A DNA stretch of 64,000 nucleotides from Ruminococcaceae bacterium D5 (GTDB lineage Bacteria; Bacillota; Clostridia; Oscillospirales; Ruminococcaceae). The stretch covers positions 1-64,000 of the forward strand of contig FORK01000007.1 of NCBI GenBank assembly GCA_900113995.1. The letters run 5' to 3'. The notes under the pieces are model-generated. The model had not been told where the DNA came from. It did no database searches and saw only the letters and a list, made by a program, of their open reading frames with translations. A program made the translations under genes and the position numbers. Below are positions 8,237 to 16,337 of this stretch, one piece after another. Each line of letters begins with the position of its first letter. Position 1 is the first letter of the stretch.

Positions 8237-9306
8237 TGGCTGTAATGTCTGTTGCCGATGCATATAGAAGTGCTATCGCTGAAGAAATGCGCGCCGATCC
8301 TGCAGTTTACTGTCTGGGCGAGGATGAAGATATACCGGGCGGAATGGGCGGTGCTTTTACCGTTACAAAAGGACTCGGCGACGAATTTGGAGCCAATGTG
8401 AGAGTCCCCACCAAACATGGTTTCGAGACAAAAGGCCTCGATATCGCGAATGACCGCGTGATCAATACCCCTATCTCCGAAATACTGCTTGCCGGCATGT
8501 GCGTTGGCTCTGCAATGGCGGGGATGAGACCGGTGGCAGATCTGCAATATGGAGATTTCCTGTTCTGCATGATGGATCAGCTTGTAAATCAGGCTGCCAA
8601 GATGTGCTATATGTCTAACGGGCAGGTTAAGATACCGATGGTCATGAGGGCTCCGTGCGGAGCGACCAACAGAGGCGCGCAGCATGCACAGAGTCTCGAG
8701 AGCTATTTTATCCATGTGCCCGGCCTCAAGGTTATCTGTCCTTCCACTGCATTTGATGCAAAGGGTATGATGAAACAGGCAATACGCGACAACAACCCTG
8801 TGCTGGTATTCGAGCACAAGCTGCTGTACGGTGGGAAGCGTAAAGAAGCCGGACAGCTTTCTGCGCTTGGTGAGGTGCCTGAAATGGACTACACCATCGA
8901 ATTCGGCAAGGCCGCCGTCCGCAGAGAAGGCCGCGACATCACCATCGTCGCCAACATGCTGATGTGGTACAAAGCGATGCAGGCGGCTGAGGAACTGGAA
9001 AAAGAGGGCATCAGCTGTGAAATCATCGATCCCCGCTCTTTGGTTCCGTTCGATTACGATACGGTCACCGCTTCCGTTGAAAAGACGGGGAAGCTCATGA
9101 TCGTACATGAAGATCACTATACCGGCGGATGGGGCGCACAGCTCGCGTCATATATGGCAGAACATGCCATCCAGCTGTTGGATGCGCCGGTTGTTCGCAT
9201 TGCTGCACCGGATTGTCCGATTCCATTCTCACCGGTTCTGGAAAATTATGTTATACCGTCAAAAGAGCGTATAGCGGATGCTGCGCGCCGGTTGGCTAAG
9301 CTTTGA
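8236..9306 (+). CDS. 2-oxoacid dehydrogenase E1 component, beta subunit
   Basis: This 356-residue transketolase-like protein starts at an ATG overlapping the E1 alpha stop. Conserved blocks are GEDEDIPGGMGG, GLDIANDRVINTPISE (with the TPP-activating glutamate), GMRPVADLQYGDFLF, RAPCGATNRGAQHAQSLE and the C-terminal-domain DPRSLVPFDYDTV with VHEDHYTGGWGAQ. It pairs with E1 alpha as alpha2beta2 in the cytoplasm. The insertion around GMGGAFTVTKGLGDEFG resembles acetoin-type beta subunits more than pyruvate-type, but this is only suggestive. Confidence 0.88.
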   Translation: MAVMSVADAYRSAIAEEMRADPAVYCLGEDEDIPGGMGGAFTVTKGLGDEFGANVRVPTKHGFETKGLDIANDRVINTPISEILLAGMCVGSAMAGMRPVADLQYGDFLFCMMDQLVNQAAKMCYMSNGQVKIPMVMRAPCGATNRGAQHAQSLESYFIHVPGLKVICPSTAFDAKGMMKQAIRDNNPVLVFEHKLLYGGKRKEAGQLSALGEVPEMDYTIEFGKAAVRREGRDITIVANMLMWYKAMQAAEELEKEGISCEIIDPRSLVPFDYDTVTASVEKTGKLMIVHEDHYTGGWGAQLASYMAEHAIQLLDAPVVRIAAPDCPIPFSPVLENYVIPSKERIADAARRLAKL

Positions 9307-9334
9307 ATAGCGGCTTTTGGGAGGTGTGATTGAT

Positions 9335-10594
9335 TTGAGTCAGGAAATTAAGATGCCAAGCGCCGGTCAGACGACCGATGCTGCCAGAATAGCCTGTGTA
9401 AATATTAAGGTCGGCGATACTGTAAAGCGCGGAGACGTGCTCATGGAGGCTGAGACAGATAAGGCTGTGCTGCCTATCGAAAGCTTTGCGGCCGGTGAAG
9501 TGTTGGCTGTACTTGTGGCAGAAGGCGATGATGTTGATGCAGGCACAGTGCTTGCGGTGATCGGAAAGCATGGCGAAGGCTGCGCGGCTGTCGCGCCGGC
9601 TGCTTTGGAAGCCGAAGAACCTGTGCAAACGGCGCAGCTGAAAAGGACGGCACAAGCGGAGAATGTGGAAGAGGAATACCTTCCCATCATAAAGGAAGAT
9701 AAGAAAGATGCACCGATAAAAGTTCCGGCTGCTGCCGCAAAGCCAAGCAAAGTATCTCCTGCAATGCCCAATGCGAAATGGGAGGCCCGTGATCAAAATA
9801 TCGATCTTGCCGATATCGTACCGGCGAACGGAGCGTTCATCACACGCAGGGATGTAGCTGCGGCGGCTCAAAAAGCAGCAAGTGGAGTGCCTGTATCTGC
9901 TTCGGAAGAGGACGGAGGGTATACGGTGATGCCGCTGACTCGTACGCGCGAGATCATCGGCAGACGCATGCATGAAAGTATGCAAAACATACCGGCATGG
10001 CAGTGCACGACATGCATCGATATGACGGGCTGCATCGCGTTGAGAGAGAAATTTATCAGCAAACGGGGGATAAAATTATCCTACAACGACCTCATTGCAA
10101 AAGCGGTCGCAGTTGCTGCACGAAATTTTCCGCTCGTTAACGCGAGATTTGAAGATGGTGAGGTACGCATCTATGGACATACCAATATTGGTCTTGCCGT
10201 TGCACTGGACGGCGCTCTGGTAGTGCCTGTCATAAAAAAGGCGGATACGATGGGCCTTGAGCAGATCAGCATGGCGTTTAAAGAGAAGATCAGCGCGGCG
10301 CGCGGCAATAAGCTCATGCCTTCGGATATGGGGTGCGGCAGTATTACAATATCCAACCTCGGCATGTACAGTGTGCATCACTTTACGGCGATAGTAAATC
10401 CTCCGGAGAGCTGCATACTCGCCGTCGGCGGTTTGCAGGTCGAGCCCGTATGGAATGGCAGCGCTTTTTTACCTGTAAATAGAATGTATATCACGGGTTC
10501 ATTTGACCACAGGATTATTGACGGTGCGTACGGCGCACAGTTCCTGCAGGAAGTAAAACAGCTGCTTGAAGATCCCGGACTGATGCTCTTATGA
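9335..10594 (+). CDS. Dihydrolipoyl acyltransferase E2 with one lipoyl domain
   Basis: The preferred start is the TTG at 9335, ten bases after gggagg (9319-9324); in-frame GTG 9326 and TTG 9317 overlap the SD. Residues 1-80 are a lipoyl domain with the modified lysine in ETDKAV (Lys43). Residues about 150-190 hold a weak peripheral-subunit-binding segment (VSPAMPNAKWE ... GAFITRRDV). From about 210 comes the acyltransferase core, ending DHRIIDGAYGAQFL with catalytic His392 and Asp396. E2 moves the acyl group from lipoate to CoA and is the complex core. The degenerate subunit-binding segment is notable. The linked lipoate ligase can supply its cofactor. Confidence 0.88.
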   Translation: MSQEIKMPSAGQTTDAARIACVNIKVGDTVKRGDVLMEAETDKAVLPIESFAAGEVLAVLVAEGDDVDAGTVLAVIGKHGEGCAAVAPAALEAEEPVQTAQLKRTAQAENVEEEYLPIIKEDKKDAPIKVPAAAAKPSKVSPAMPNAKWEARDQNIDLADIVPANGAFITRRDVAAAAQKAASGVPVSASEEDGGYTVMPLTRTREIIGRRMHESMQNIPAWQCTTCIDMTGCIALREKFISKRGIKLSYNDLIAKAVAVAARNFPLVNARFEDGEVRIYGHTNIGLAVALDGALVVPVIKKADTMGLEQISMAFKEKISAARGNKLMPSDMGCGSITISNLGMYSVHHFTAIVNPPESCILAVGGLQVEPVWNGSAFLPVNRMYITGSFDHRIIDGAYGAQFLQEVKQLLEDPGLMLL

Positions 10595-10602
10595 ATCATA
10601 GG

Positions 10603-10635
10603 GCGATACGGGCGGGCGTTTCCTGCCCGTATCGC
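10603..10635 (+). promoter_or_regulatory. Intercistronic hairpin between E2 and E3
   Basis: An 11-bp perfect stem (10603-10613 with 10625-10635) with an 11-nt loop lies just after the E2 stop and before the E3 SD. There is no U-tract, so it is more likely an mRNA-processing or stability element than a terminator. Confidence 0.45.
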
Positions 10636-10656
10636 TGCAGGAAAGAAGGCAATGGA

Positions 10657-12027
10657 TTGGAAAACTTTGATATTCTTGTCATAGGCGCCGGCCCGGGAGG
10701 CTATTCATTAAGCATCGCCGCGGCAAAGAAAGGCCTAAAGACCGCAATTTTTGAGAAAGAACATATCGGTGGTACATGCCTTAATATAGGATGCATCCCA
10801 ACAAAATACCTTGTGGATAAAGCAAACACGATGGAAAAGGTGCGTGCACTTGTCAGCAGGGAGATTTTCAGTGAAGCCGGAAGATTCAGTTTTAAAAAGA
10901 TACAGCAGGGCAAAGCTGGTGTTACTGAAAAGCTGGTCGGCGGAGTAAAATATCTCCTTAAAAGCGCGGGGGTTCATGTCATAGAAGGTGAGGCTGTACT
11001 CTCAAAGGCAAACGTAGTTATGTGCGGCGGCAAGGAATACTGCGGAAAGCATATTGTCATAGCTACGGGATCGGTGCCGATGATCCTGCCGATTCCCGGC
11101 AAGGAATACTGTATAGATTCGACAGGTGTGCTGAATCTTACAAAACTGCCGAAAAAAATGGTCGTGATTGGCGGTGGAGTCATCGGCCTCGAGATTGCCT
11201 CCGCTTTCGCATCATTTGGCACAGAAATCACGATCATTGAAATGATGCCGGAACTGTTGCCGAAGGAACAACCCGAAGCGGTTCGTATCCTGATCAGAGA
11301 GCTCCAAAAACAGGGCATTGTGCTGCTCACCGGCACAAAGATTCTGCGCGTTGAAAATCAGGGGGACGGTCTCACCGCGGTATGCGAAAAAGACGGAAAA
11401 GAGAAATGCATAGACGCTGATCAGGTGCTGATGGCTGCCGGGCGCCGCACAAATCTGACCGGCATTGACTGTGATGCTCTGGGGATCAGGCTCGACACGA
11501 AGAGATGCATCGAGGTAGATGAACACCAGAGAACCAGCCTGAAGGGTGTCTACGCGATAGGCGATGTCGCCGGCGGATACCAGCTGGCGCATGCGGCATA
11601 TGCGGAAGCTGAGACAGCACTCAGCGACATACTCGGTGAAGGCAGAACTCACAAGGAGATTCCGGTGCCGGCATGCATATATACCATACCTTGCCTTGCA
11701 AGCGTCGGACTGACGGCACAGGCGGCAAAGGCCGCGGGATATGAACCTGTTATCGGTACATTTTCCTATGACGCAAACGGAATGGCATTGGCCGAGGGAG
11801 CTTCCGGTGCGGTATTTGTCATTATGGATAAGACGACGCAGAAGACTCTGGGCATTACGATCATAGGTGAAAATTCCTCCGAAATGATCGCGTTCTGCAG
11901 CGACTGTGTCATGAATAGGACAACGGCAGACCAATGGGAAGCGCTTATTGTCGCACATCCCTCGCTCTGCGAGATGGTGCGCGAAGCCGCACTCGCGGCT
12001 TTTGGAAAATCGGTGCATAAAAATTAG
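10657..12027 (+). CDS. lpdA: Dihydrolipoyl dehydrogenase E3
   Basis: Start is probably TTG at 10657, seven bases after gaaagaagg; the longer frame from 10591 would read through the intercistronic hairpin. The 456-residue flavoprotein has an FAD fold IGAGPGGY (9-16) and the redox disulfide GGTCLNIGCIPTK with Cys41 and Cys46. It also has an NAD fold VIGGGVIGLEIASAF, GDVAGGYQLAH, and a C-terminal HPSLCE with the catalytic His434-Glu439 pair. It reoxidises dihydrolipoamide of E2 and makes NADH. It completes the E1-E2-E3 set in one transcription unit. Confidence 0.93.
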   Translation: MENFDILVIGAGPGGYSLSIAAAKKGLKTAIFEKEHIGGTCLNIGCIPTKYLVDKANTMEKVRALVSREIFSEAGRFSFKKIQQGKAGVTEKLVGGVKYLLKSAGVHVIEGEAVLSKANVVMCGGKEYCGKHIVIATGSVPMILPIPGKEYCIDSTGVLNLTKLPKKMVVIGGGVIGLEIASAFASFGTEITIIEMMPELLPKEQPEAVRILIRELQKQGIVLLTGTKILRVENQGDGLTAVCEKDGKEKCIDADQVLMAAGRRTNLTGIDCDALGIRLDTKRCIEVDEHQRTSLKGVYAIGDVAGGYQLAHAAYAEAETALSDILGEGRTHKEIPVPACIYTIPCLASVGLTAQAAKAAGYEPVIGTFSYDANGMALAEGASGAVFVIMDKTTQKTLGITIIGENSSEMIAFCSDCVMNRTTADQWEALIVAHPSLCEMVREAALAAFGKSVHKN

Positions 12028-12048
12028 TCATCGAAAGGTGTGAATGGT

Positions 12049-12792
12049 ATGGCATTGCTCAGCGGAAGAGCAGCGTTGGTCACTGGCGGCGGCCGTGGAA
12101 TCGGAGAGGCAAGCGCACGCAGGCTCGCGGACAACGGAGCAAAGGTTATCGTGGCGGATATGAATCTCGCATCAGCCAAATCGATCGTAGACGATATTCT
12201 TAAGGGCGGGGGTGAGGCCAAAGCTCTTGAGATCGATGTGGCAGAATTTGAAAAAATACCGCAGAAGATTAATGAAGCGAAAAAGCTCTTCGGCAGGATC
12301 GACATCCTCGTGAATGTTGCAGGCATCACAGGTTCGACGCCGATTGAGGAGATAACGCTCGAGAGCTGGGACCGCATGATGAATATCGATCTGAAATCGA
12401 TGTTCTTTATAACACAGGCTGTGTTTGCGGTTATGAAGGAACAGGGCTATGGCAAGCTTGTGCACATGTCCTCGCTCGCCGCACTGCGTGGCGGTCGGAG
12501 CTCGGATGCATCGTATGCAGCGGCTAAAGCCGGCATCCTCAATCTCAGCAAATGCTTTGCGCTGCATGGCGCGCCGTATCATATCACGTCCAACGCGGTT
12601 TGCCCGGGCAATATCCTGACTCCGATGGGTAAAACCCTTTCATGGTCCAAGATTGATCCCAAGACCTATATCCCGCTTGGAAGATATGGCACTGCCGAAG
12701 ATATTGCAAATGCCGTGCTGTTCTACGCGAGTGATATGTCCGATTATGTGACCGGAGACTCGATGAACGTCAACGGCGGCCTTTACATGTAA
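12049..12792 (+). CDS. Short-chain dehydrogenase/reductase
   Basis: Start is the ATG at 12049 after gaaaggtg; a GTG at 12040 overlaps the SD. The 247-residue classical SDR has a cofactor motif TGGGRGIG (12-19), NVAG (89-92), catalytic Ser141/142 and Tyr156-x3-Lys160, and ends with a NVNGGLYM tail. The acidic residue after the second strand (ADMN, Asp37) suggests NAD(H). The enzyme likely oxidises or reduces an alcohol/ketone pair linked to the dehydrogenase substrate, for instance making the 2-oxo compound; FabG-like, acetoin-reductase-like and sugar-alcohol roles remain open. It lies in the same operon, 21 nt after E3. Confidence 0.85.
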   Translation: MALLSGRAALVTGGGRGIGEASARRLADNGAKVIVADMNLASAKSIVDDILKGGGEAKALEIDVAEFEKIPQKINEAKKLFGRIDILVNVAGITGSTPIEEITLESWDRMMNIDLKSMFFITQAVFAVMKEQGYGKLVHMSSLAALRGGRSSDASYAAAKAGILNLSKCFALHGAPYHITSNAVCPGNILTPMGKTLSWSKIDPKTYIPLGRYGTAEDIANAVLFYASDMSDYVTGDSMNVNGGLYM

Positions 12793-12797
12793 GCGCC

Positions 12798-13784
12798 ATG
12801 AGATATATAGAATCCTCTAGCACCGACCCCGCTTGGAATCTTGCACTTGAAGAATATGTTTTTGAATGCATGGATAAAAGGCAAAGTTATGTGATGCTGT
12901 GGCAGAATGCCAATTCGGTGATCATTGGAAAAAACCAAAATACGGCACAGGAGATCAACGCGGATTATGTCCGCAGCCATCATGTCAAAGTGGTGCGCCG
13001 CCTATCCGGAGGAGGGGCAGTGTACCACGATCTCGGCAATCTCAATTATACTTTTATTACTGATGCAGAAAATATGAAGATAGATTTCGGCGCATTCTGC
13101 CGCCCGGTTTTGAAGGTGTTGCTGGAGATGGGTGTTGAGGCTGAGATCAGCGGAAGAAACGATCTGACGGTCGGCGGCCGCAAATTTTCCGGTAACGCAC
13201 AGTATGTAAAAAATGGCAGGGTGATGCATCATGGCACACTGCTGTTTGAGTCGAATCTCGATGTTGTACAGCGGGTGCTCAACGTCAATGCCGAAAAAAT
13301 AGTCTCCAAAGGCGTTTCCTCTGTGCACAGCAGGATTGTGAACCTCAAAGAATACCTGCCGGATGGTATGACCATGGGCGATTTTCGCAGCAGAATACGC
13401 GATCATCTGCTGTGCGGCGAAAATACAGAGGCCATACAGCTTGATGAAAAAGATCTCATCGAGATCGAGCGGATAAAATCGAGCCGCTATGATTCCTGGC
13501 AGTGGAATTATGGTGCATCTCCGGTATATACAGCATATTATAACCGCAGGATCGAAGGCTGCGGCCAGTTTGATATTTACCTGACGGTAGAGCGCGGAAC
13601 CATAAAGAGCGCCTGCATACGGGGGGACTTTTTCGGCAGCCGGGACATCGCAGGTTTGGAGCAGCTGATCTGCGGATGCGAGCTACGCAGGCAAAGCCTC
13701 GCGGCTGTGTTGGAAAATATTGATATACAGCAGTATATCAGCGGATGCAGCCTCAAAGATTTTGCATCACTTATCTGCCCGTAA
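12798..13784 (+). CDS. lplA: Lipoate-protein ligase
   Basis: This 328-residue protein has the lipoate ligase signature RRLSGGGAVYHDLGN (67-81), a KNQNTAQEIN lipoate-loop segment near 45 and a GRKFSGNAQ block with the catalytic lysine (about 132-140). The C-terminal accessory domain is also present. It activates free lipoate with ATP and attaches it to the E2 lysine. Its ATG at 12798 is six bases after the SDR stop with no clear SD, implying translational coupling. Placement in the operon means the island brings its own cofactor loading and favours lipoate scavenging over de novo synthesis. Confidence 0.9.
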   Translation: MRYIESSSTDPAWNLALEEYVFECMDKRQSYVMLWQNANSVIIGKNQNTAQEINADYVRSHHVKVVRRLSGGGAVYHDLGNLNYTFITDAENMKIDFGAFCRPVLKVLLEMGVEAEISGRNDLTVGGRKFSGNAQYVKNGRVMHHGTLLFESNLDVVQRVLNVNAEKIVSKGVSSVHSRIVNLKEYLPDGMTMGDFRSRIRDHLLCGENTEAIQLDEKDLIEIERIKSSRYDSWQWNYGASPVYTAYYNRRIEGCGQFDIYLTVERGTIKSACIRGDFFGSRDIAGLEQLICGCELRRQSLAAVLENIDIQQYISGCSLKDFASLICP

Positions 13785-13819
13785 ACATCGGCGAATGACC
13801 TTTGCCCGGAGATGATCTT

Positions 13820-14548
13820 ATGACGCAGCTTGCTCTGACGATTGACTGTTTGCGCGAACTGAATATGGCATCTGTATTCCTGCGGATGACACTTGCGGTC
13901 ATCTGTGGAGGCATGATCGGACTGGAGCGTGAACAGCGCCGACAACCTGCAGGATTCCGCACATATATATTGATCTGTCTTGGTTCCGCCACTGCGATGA
14001 TGCTCGGCGAATATGACGCGCTGATGTTGGTGTCCGGCTGGGGAGAGAGTGCGGCTCAGCCAAATACCGATGTGTGCCGTTTTGGAGCACAGGTGATCAA
14101 CGGCATCGGTTTTTTGGGCGCAGGCACCATCATTGTGACCGGCAGGCAGGAAGTAAAAGGTCTCACGACATCAGCCGGACTCTGGGCATCTGCCTGCATG
14201 GGCCTTGCGATTGGCGCGGGATTTTATGAATGCATGCTGATAGGCTTCATGATGATTGTGATGACCAACAATGTGCTGCGCCGTTTGGAATCTTTTGTAC
14301 TGACACATTCCAAAATACAGAATATTTACCTTGAGTTTGACGATATGGCTGATCTCGGAGCGATTGTAGCGGAAATCAAAGCGATGGGCGCCAGCATCTA
14401 TGAGGTGGACATAGATCGTTTTCGCTCGAATTGTGCTGATAAACCGAGCGCTGTGATTTCGCTGCGGCTGCCGCACCGCCAGATACGCACTCATCTGCTT
14501 ACCGCTCTGGCACAGACGCCAAGCGTGCGTACTGTTGAAGAACTGTGA
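13820..14548 (+). CDS. MgtC/SapB-family membrane protein, copy 1
   Basis: Start is the ATG at 13820 behind ggag; TTG 13802 is an upstream alternative. The 242-residue protein has the MgtC core: FLRMTLAVICGGMIGLERE with the RRQPAGFRT motif, then LGSATAMMLGEY, FGAQVINGIGFLGAGTIIVT and VKGLTTSAGLWASACMGLAIG. It ends in a cytoplasmic domain of about 80 residues. It has four or five helices in the cytoplasmic membrane. MgtC proteins are linked to low magnesium, acid or intracellular survival, and often modulate ATP synthase; no direct function can be assigned here. It is clearly paralogous to the next gene. Confidence 0.85.
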   Translation: MTQLALTIDCLRELNMASVFLRMTLAVICGGMIGLEREQRRQPAGFRTYILICLGSATAMMLGEYDALMLVSGWGESAAQPNTDVCRFGAQVINGIGFLGAGTIIVTGRQEVKGLTTSAGLWASACMGLAIGAGFYECMLIGFMMIVMTNNVLRRLESFVLTHSKIQNIYLEFDDMADLGAIVAEIKAMGASIYEVDIDRFRSNCADKPSAVISLRLPHRQIRTHLLTALAQTPSVRTVEEL

Positions 14549-14564
14549 TCAGGGGGAATATGTT

Positions 14565-15257
14565 TTGCTTGCCTGTTTAGATCATCTGCGTGAAATCGAT
14601 TTGCTTTCCACCTTTATCCGCATGCTGCTGGCGATGATATGTGGCGGAATGATCGGCATCGAACGGTCGTGCCGGCGCAGGCCAGCAGGATTCCGCACAC
14701 ATATTCTGATCTGCCTCGGGGCTGCAATGACGACGCTGACCAGTCAGTACCTTTATACAAAGCTAAGCTATTACACAGACATTGCCCGTCTAGGAGCACA
14801 GGTCGTGGTAGGCATTGGCTTTATTGGTGCCGGTACGATCATGGTTACGCGTCAACGCAGAGTTAAGGGCCTGACGACGGCGGCCGGGTTGTGGAGCACC
14901 GCGATCATAGGGCTGTGCTGTGGCGCCGGCTTCTATGAGGGCGCTGTGTGTGCGGCGGTAATGGTAATGCTCGTTGAAGGGGTCTTCTCAAAGTTTGAAT
15001 TTCGGTTGATGAATAACGCACGCCAGTTCTCTGTTCTCGTCGGATACAAAGATATGGATGCATTCAACAATGTGATACGCTATATTCGCGACCTCGACCT
15101 CGAAATCAATGACCTTGAGATCACGCGCCGCAGTGGTGAAAAAGGTGAAAACGGCTTTGCCAGCTTTTCATTGAGGATTCACCGCAAGATACAGCCGGAT
15201 GAGATTGTACGCGACCTTTCGCGTGTAGCCGGAATACTTACCGTCGAAGAGATGTGA
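14565..15257 (+). CDS. MgtC/SapB-family membrane protein, copy 2
   Basis: The best start is TTG at 14565, eight bases after aggggga (14551-14557); no in-frame ATG fits. The 230-residue protein repeats the layout of its neighbour: FIRMLLAMICGGMIGIER, RRRPAGFRTHILICLG, LGAQVVVGIGFIGAGTIMVT and VKGLTTAAGLWSTAIIGL, with a soluble C-terminal tail. The two are tandem paralogs with similar but clearly diverged sequence, so the duplication is not recent. It is the last gene before a hairpin terminator and the island's right edge. Confidence 0.83.
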   Translation: MLACLDHLREIDLLSTFIRMLLAMICGGMIGIERSCRRRPAGFRTHILICLGAAMTTLTSQYLYTKLSYYTDIARLGAQVVVGIGFIGAGTIMVTRQRRVKGLTTAAGLWSTAIIGLCCGAGFYEGAVCAAVMVMLVEGVFSKFEFRLMNNARQFSVLVGYKDMDAFNNVIRYIRDLDLEINDLEITRRSGEKGENGFASFSLRIHRKIQPDEIVRDLSRVAGILTVEEM

Positions 15258-15323
15258 TGATATGGAATTATAGCACACAATATATCAGCATGTCAGCAGC
15301 TATTATGGCTTTCCCCCTTTAAC

Positions 15324-15364
15324 AGAAAAGATACCGCTGGCATGATCTGCCGTGCGGTATTTCT
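15324..15364 (+). terminator. Probable terminator after the second mgtC-like gene
   Basis: An imperfect stem pairs agaaaagataccgc (15324-15337) with gcggtatttct (15354-15364), followed by a pyrimidine-rich tail. It would end the long dehydrogenase operon. Confidence 0.5.
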
Positions 15365-15464
15365 GTCTCTTATCCGTGTAAATGGAGGCGACAGACGAGA
15401 GAACCCGTCCGAAAACTGATCAGGGGGTGCGGACGGAAAGTTGGACTGGCATTGGGAGGAAAAT

Positions 15465-15885
15465 GTGTACACCCAGGAGCAGTACGAGAGAGCACTCGCC
15501 TTATATGATTGGGTGCGCGGCTCCGTCACCAAAACTGATCACACAGCTGGGATATCCAGCCAGTCGGCAAACACTCCACAACTGGATTACAAGGCGCAAA
15601 CGCTTACCAGGGGGACGCTCTGCCTTCCAGAAAGTCAATACTCCAGAGCATTCGAGACATCCGCCGCTGGGATTAAAATCAGATGCCCTCCACCGTTGCT
15701 TTGAATTGGGCGAAGATGTACAGTCAGTATCAGATGAAATTGGCTACAGCACAGCCAGCCTCTACCAATAGAGACGGAAGTATATTCAGGAAGGGCGTGT
15801 AGGACTTATGCCGCCATCGAAGGATAGAAAGCATGGTCCGCTGAGCGAAGGAACACCAGCTACAAAACGCAGACGATCATAATTT
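15465..15885 (+). pseudogene. IS3-type transposase OrfA remnant
   Basis: One frame reads VYTQEQYERALALYD; another then continues LITQLGYPASRQTLHNWI, LHRCFELGEDVQSVSDEIGY and STASLYQ, then a TAG where this family has a Trp, then RRKYIQEGRVGL. Together these form the helix-turn-helix OrfA (DNA-binding half) of an IS3-type transposase. At least one frameshift (near 15530) and a Trp-to-stop change (near 15768) have broken it. The catalytic OrfB is not visible. It marks the right end of the AT-rich island next to a tRNA gene. Confidence 0.75.
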
Positions 15886-16130
15886 TCTGAGCAAGATATT
15901 ATTTGAAATGATCATTGAAAAAACTTTCCGGTGCAGTTGCCATGGTTGATGCGCTAAGAGTCCATATACGAATTATCGCATGAAGGGACGGAGATACCCA
16001 GATGAATACTTCTGTTCTTGCTTTTGCTTGTTTGGATCATCTCTGTTTCCCTGGTCCTCTCAGCTTGGATTCCAAGCGCTTGACTACACCGCCTCGAAAA
16101 TGGGTATTCTCAAATCGTTCGAAGAAAACA
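15886..16130. other. Intergenic region, nothing recognised
   Basis: Between the IS3 remnant and the tRNA terminator no gene could be supported. A short open frame at 16002-16205 runs through the terminator into the tRNA and is not credible. Confidence 0.4.
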
Positions 16131-16177
16131 AATAATCCGAACCCATCCCCCGCAGGGAAGACATGGTTCGGATTATT
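16131..16177 (-). terminator. Terminator of tRNA-Leu
   Basis: A 13-bp perfect stem (16131-16143 with 16165-16177) follows the tRNA 3' end on the reverse strand and is trailed by a T-rich run. Confidence 0.85.
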
Positions 16178-16183
16178 TTGCTT

Positions 16184-16265
16184 TGGTGCGGAAGATGGGA
16201 CTTGAACCCACACACCGAAGTACCGGCTCCTAAGACCGGCGCGTCTGCCATTCCGCCACTTCCGC
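16184..16265 (-). tRNA. tRNA-Leu, anticodon UAG
   Basis: Read on the reverse strand, the acceptor stem GCGGAAG (16259-16265) pairs with CTTCCGC, followed by discriminator A and an encoded CCA (16184-16186). The anticodon stem CCGGT/GCCGG encloses the loop CTTAGGA, giving anticodon TAG for CUA leucine codons. The variable arm is extended, as expected for class II leucine tRNAs, and the T loop is TTCAAGT. It lies at the junction between the AT-rich island and GC-rich backbone, a typical integration site. Confidence 0.93.
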
Positions 16266-16307
16266 GTATTGGCTGCCGCGCGTCATATTCCGCGCGACAG
16301 CGATCTT

Positions 16308-16337
16308 ATTCTAGCATGGAAATTCCCGGCTTGTCAA
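16308..16337 (-). promoter_or_regulatory. Promoter of tRNA-Leu
   Basis: On the reverse strand TTGACA (16332-16337) and TAGAAT (16308-16313) are 18 bp apart, about 43 bp upstream of the tRNA 5' end. The -35 hexamer lies in the loop of the terminator hairpin of the upstream operon. Confidence 0.75.

Noticed and set aside
7256-12027. Naming the complex as acetoin dehydrogenase
   Set aside because: E1 and the SDR are compatible with acetoin, but pyruvate, branched-chain or sugar-derived substrates fit the visible motifs too; no AcoR-type regulator or acoX/acoL markers are present.
15382-15771. Intact small HTH protein gene
   Set aside because: Reading it as one frame loses the first helix region; the homology moves between frames and ends at a Trp-to-stop change, so it is a decayed IS3 OrfA.
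830-15885. Prophage or conjugative element
   Set aside because: No integrase, capsid, portal, relaxase or type IV secretion genes are seen; only IS remnants and metabolic cargo.
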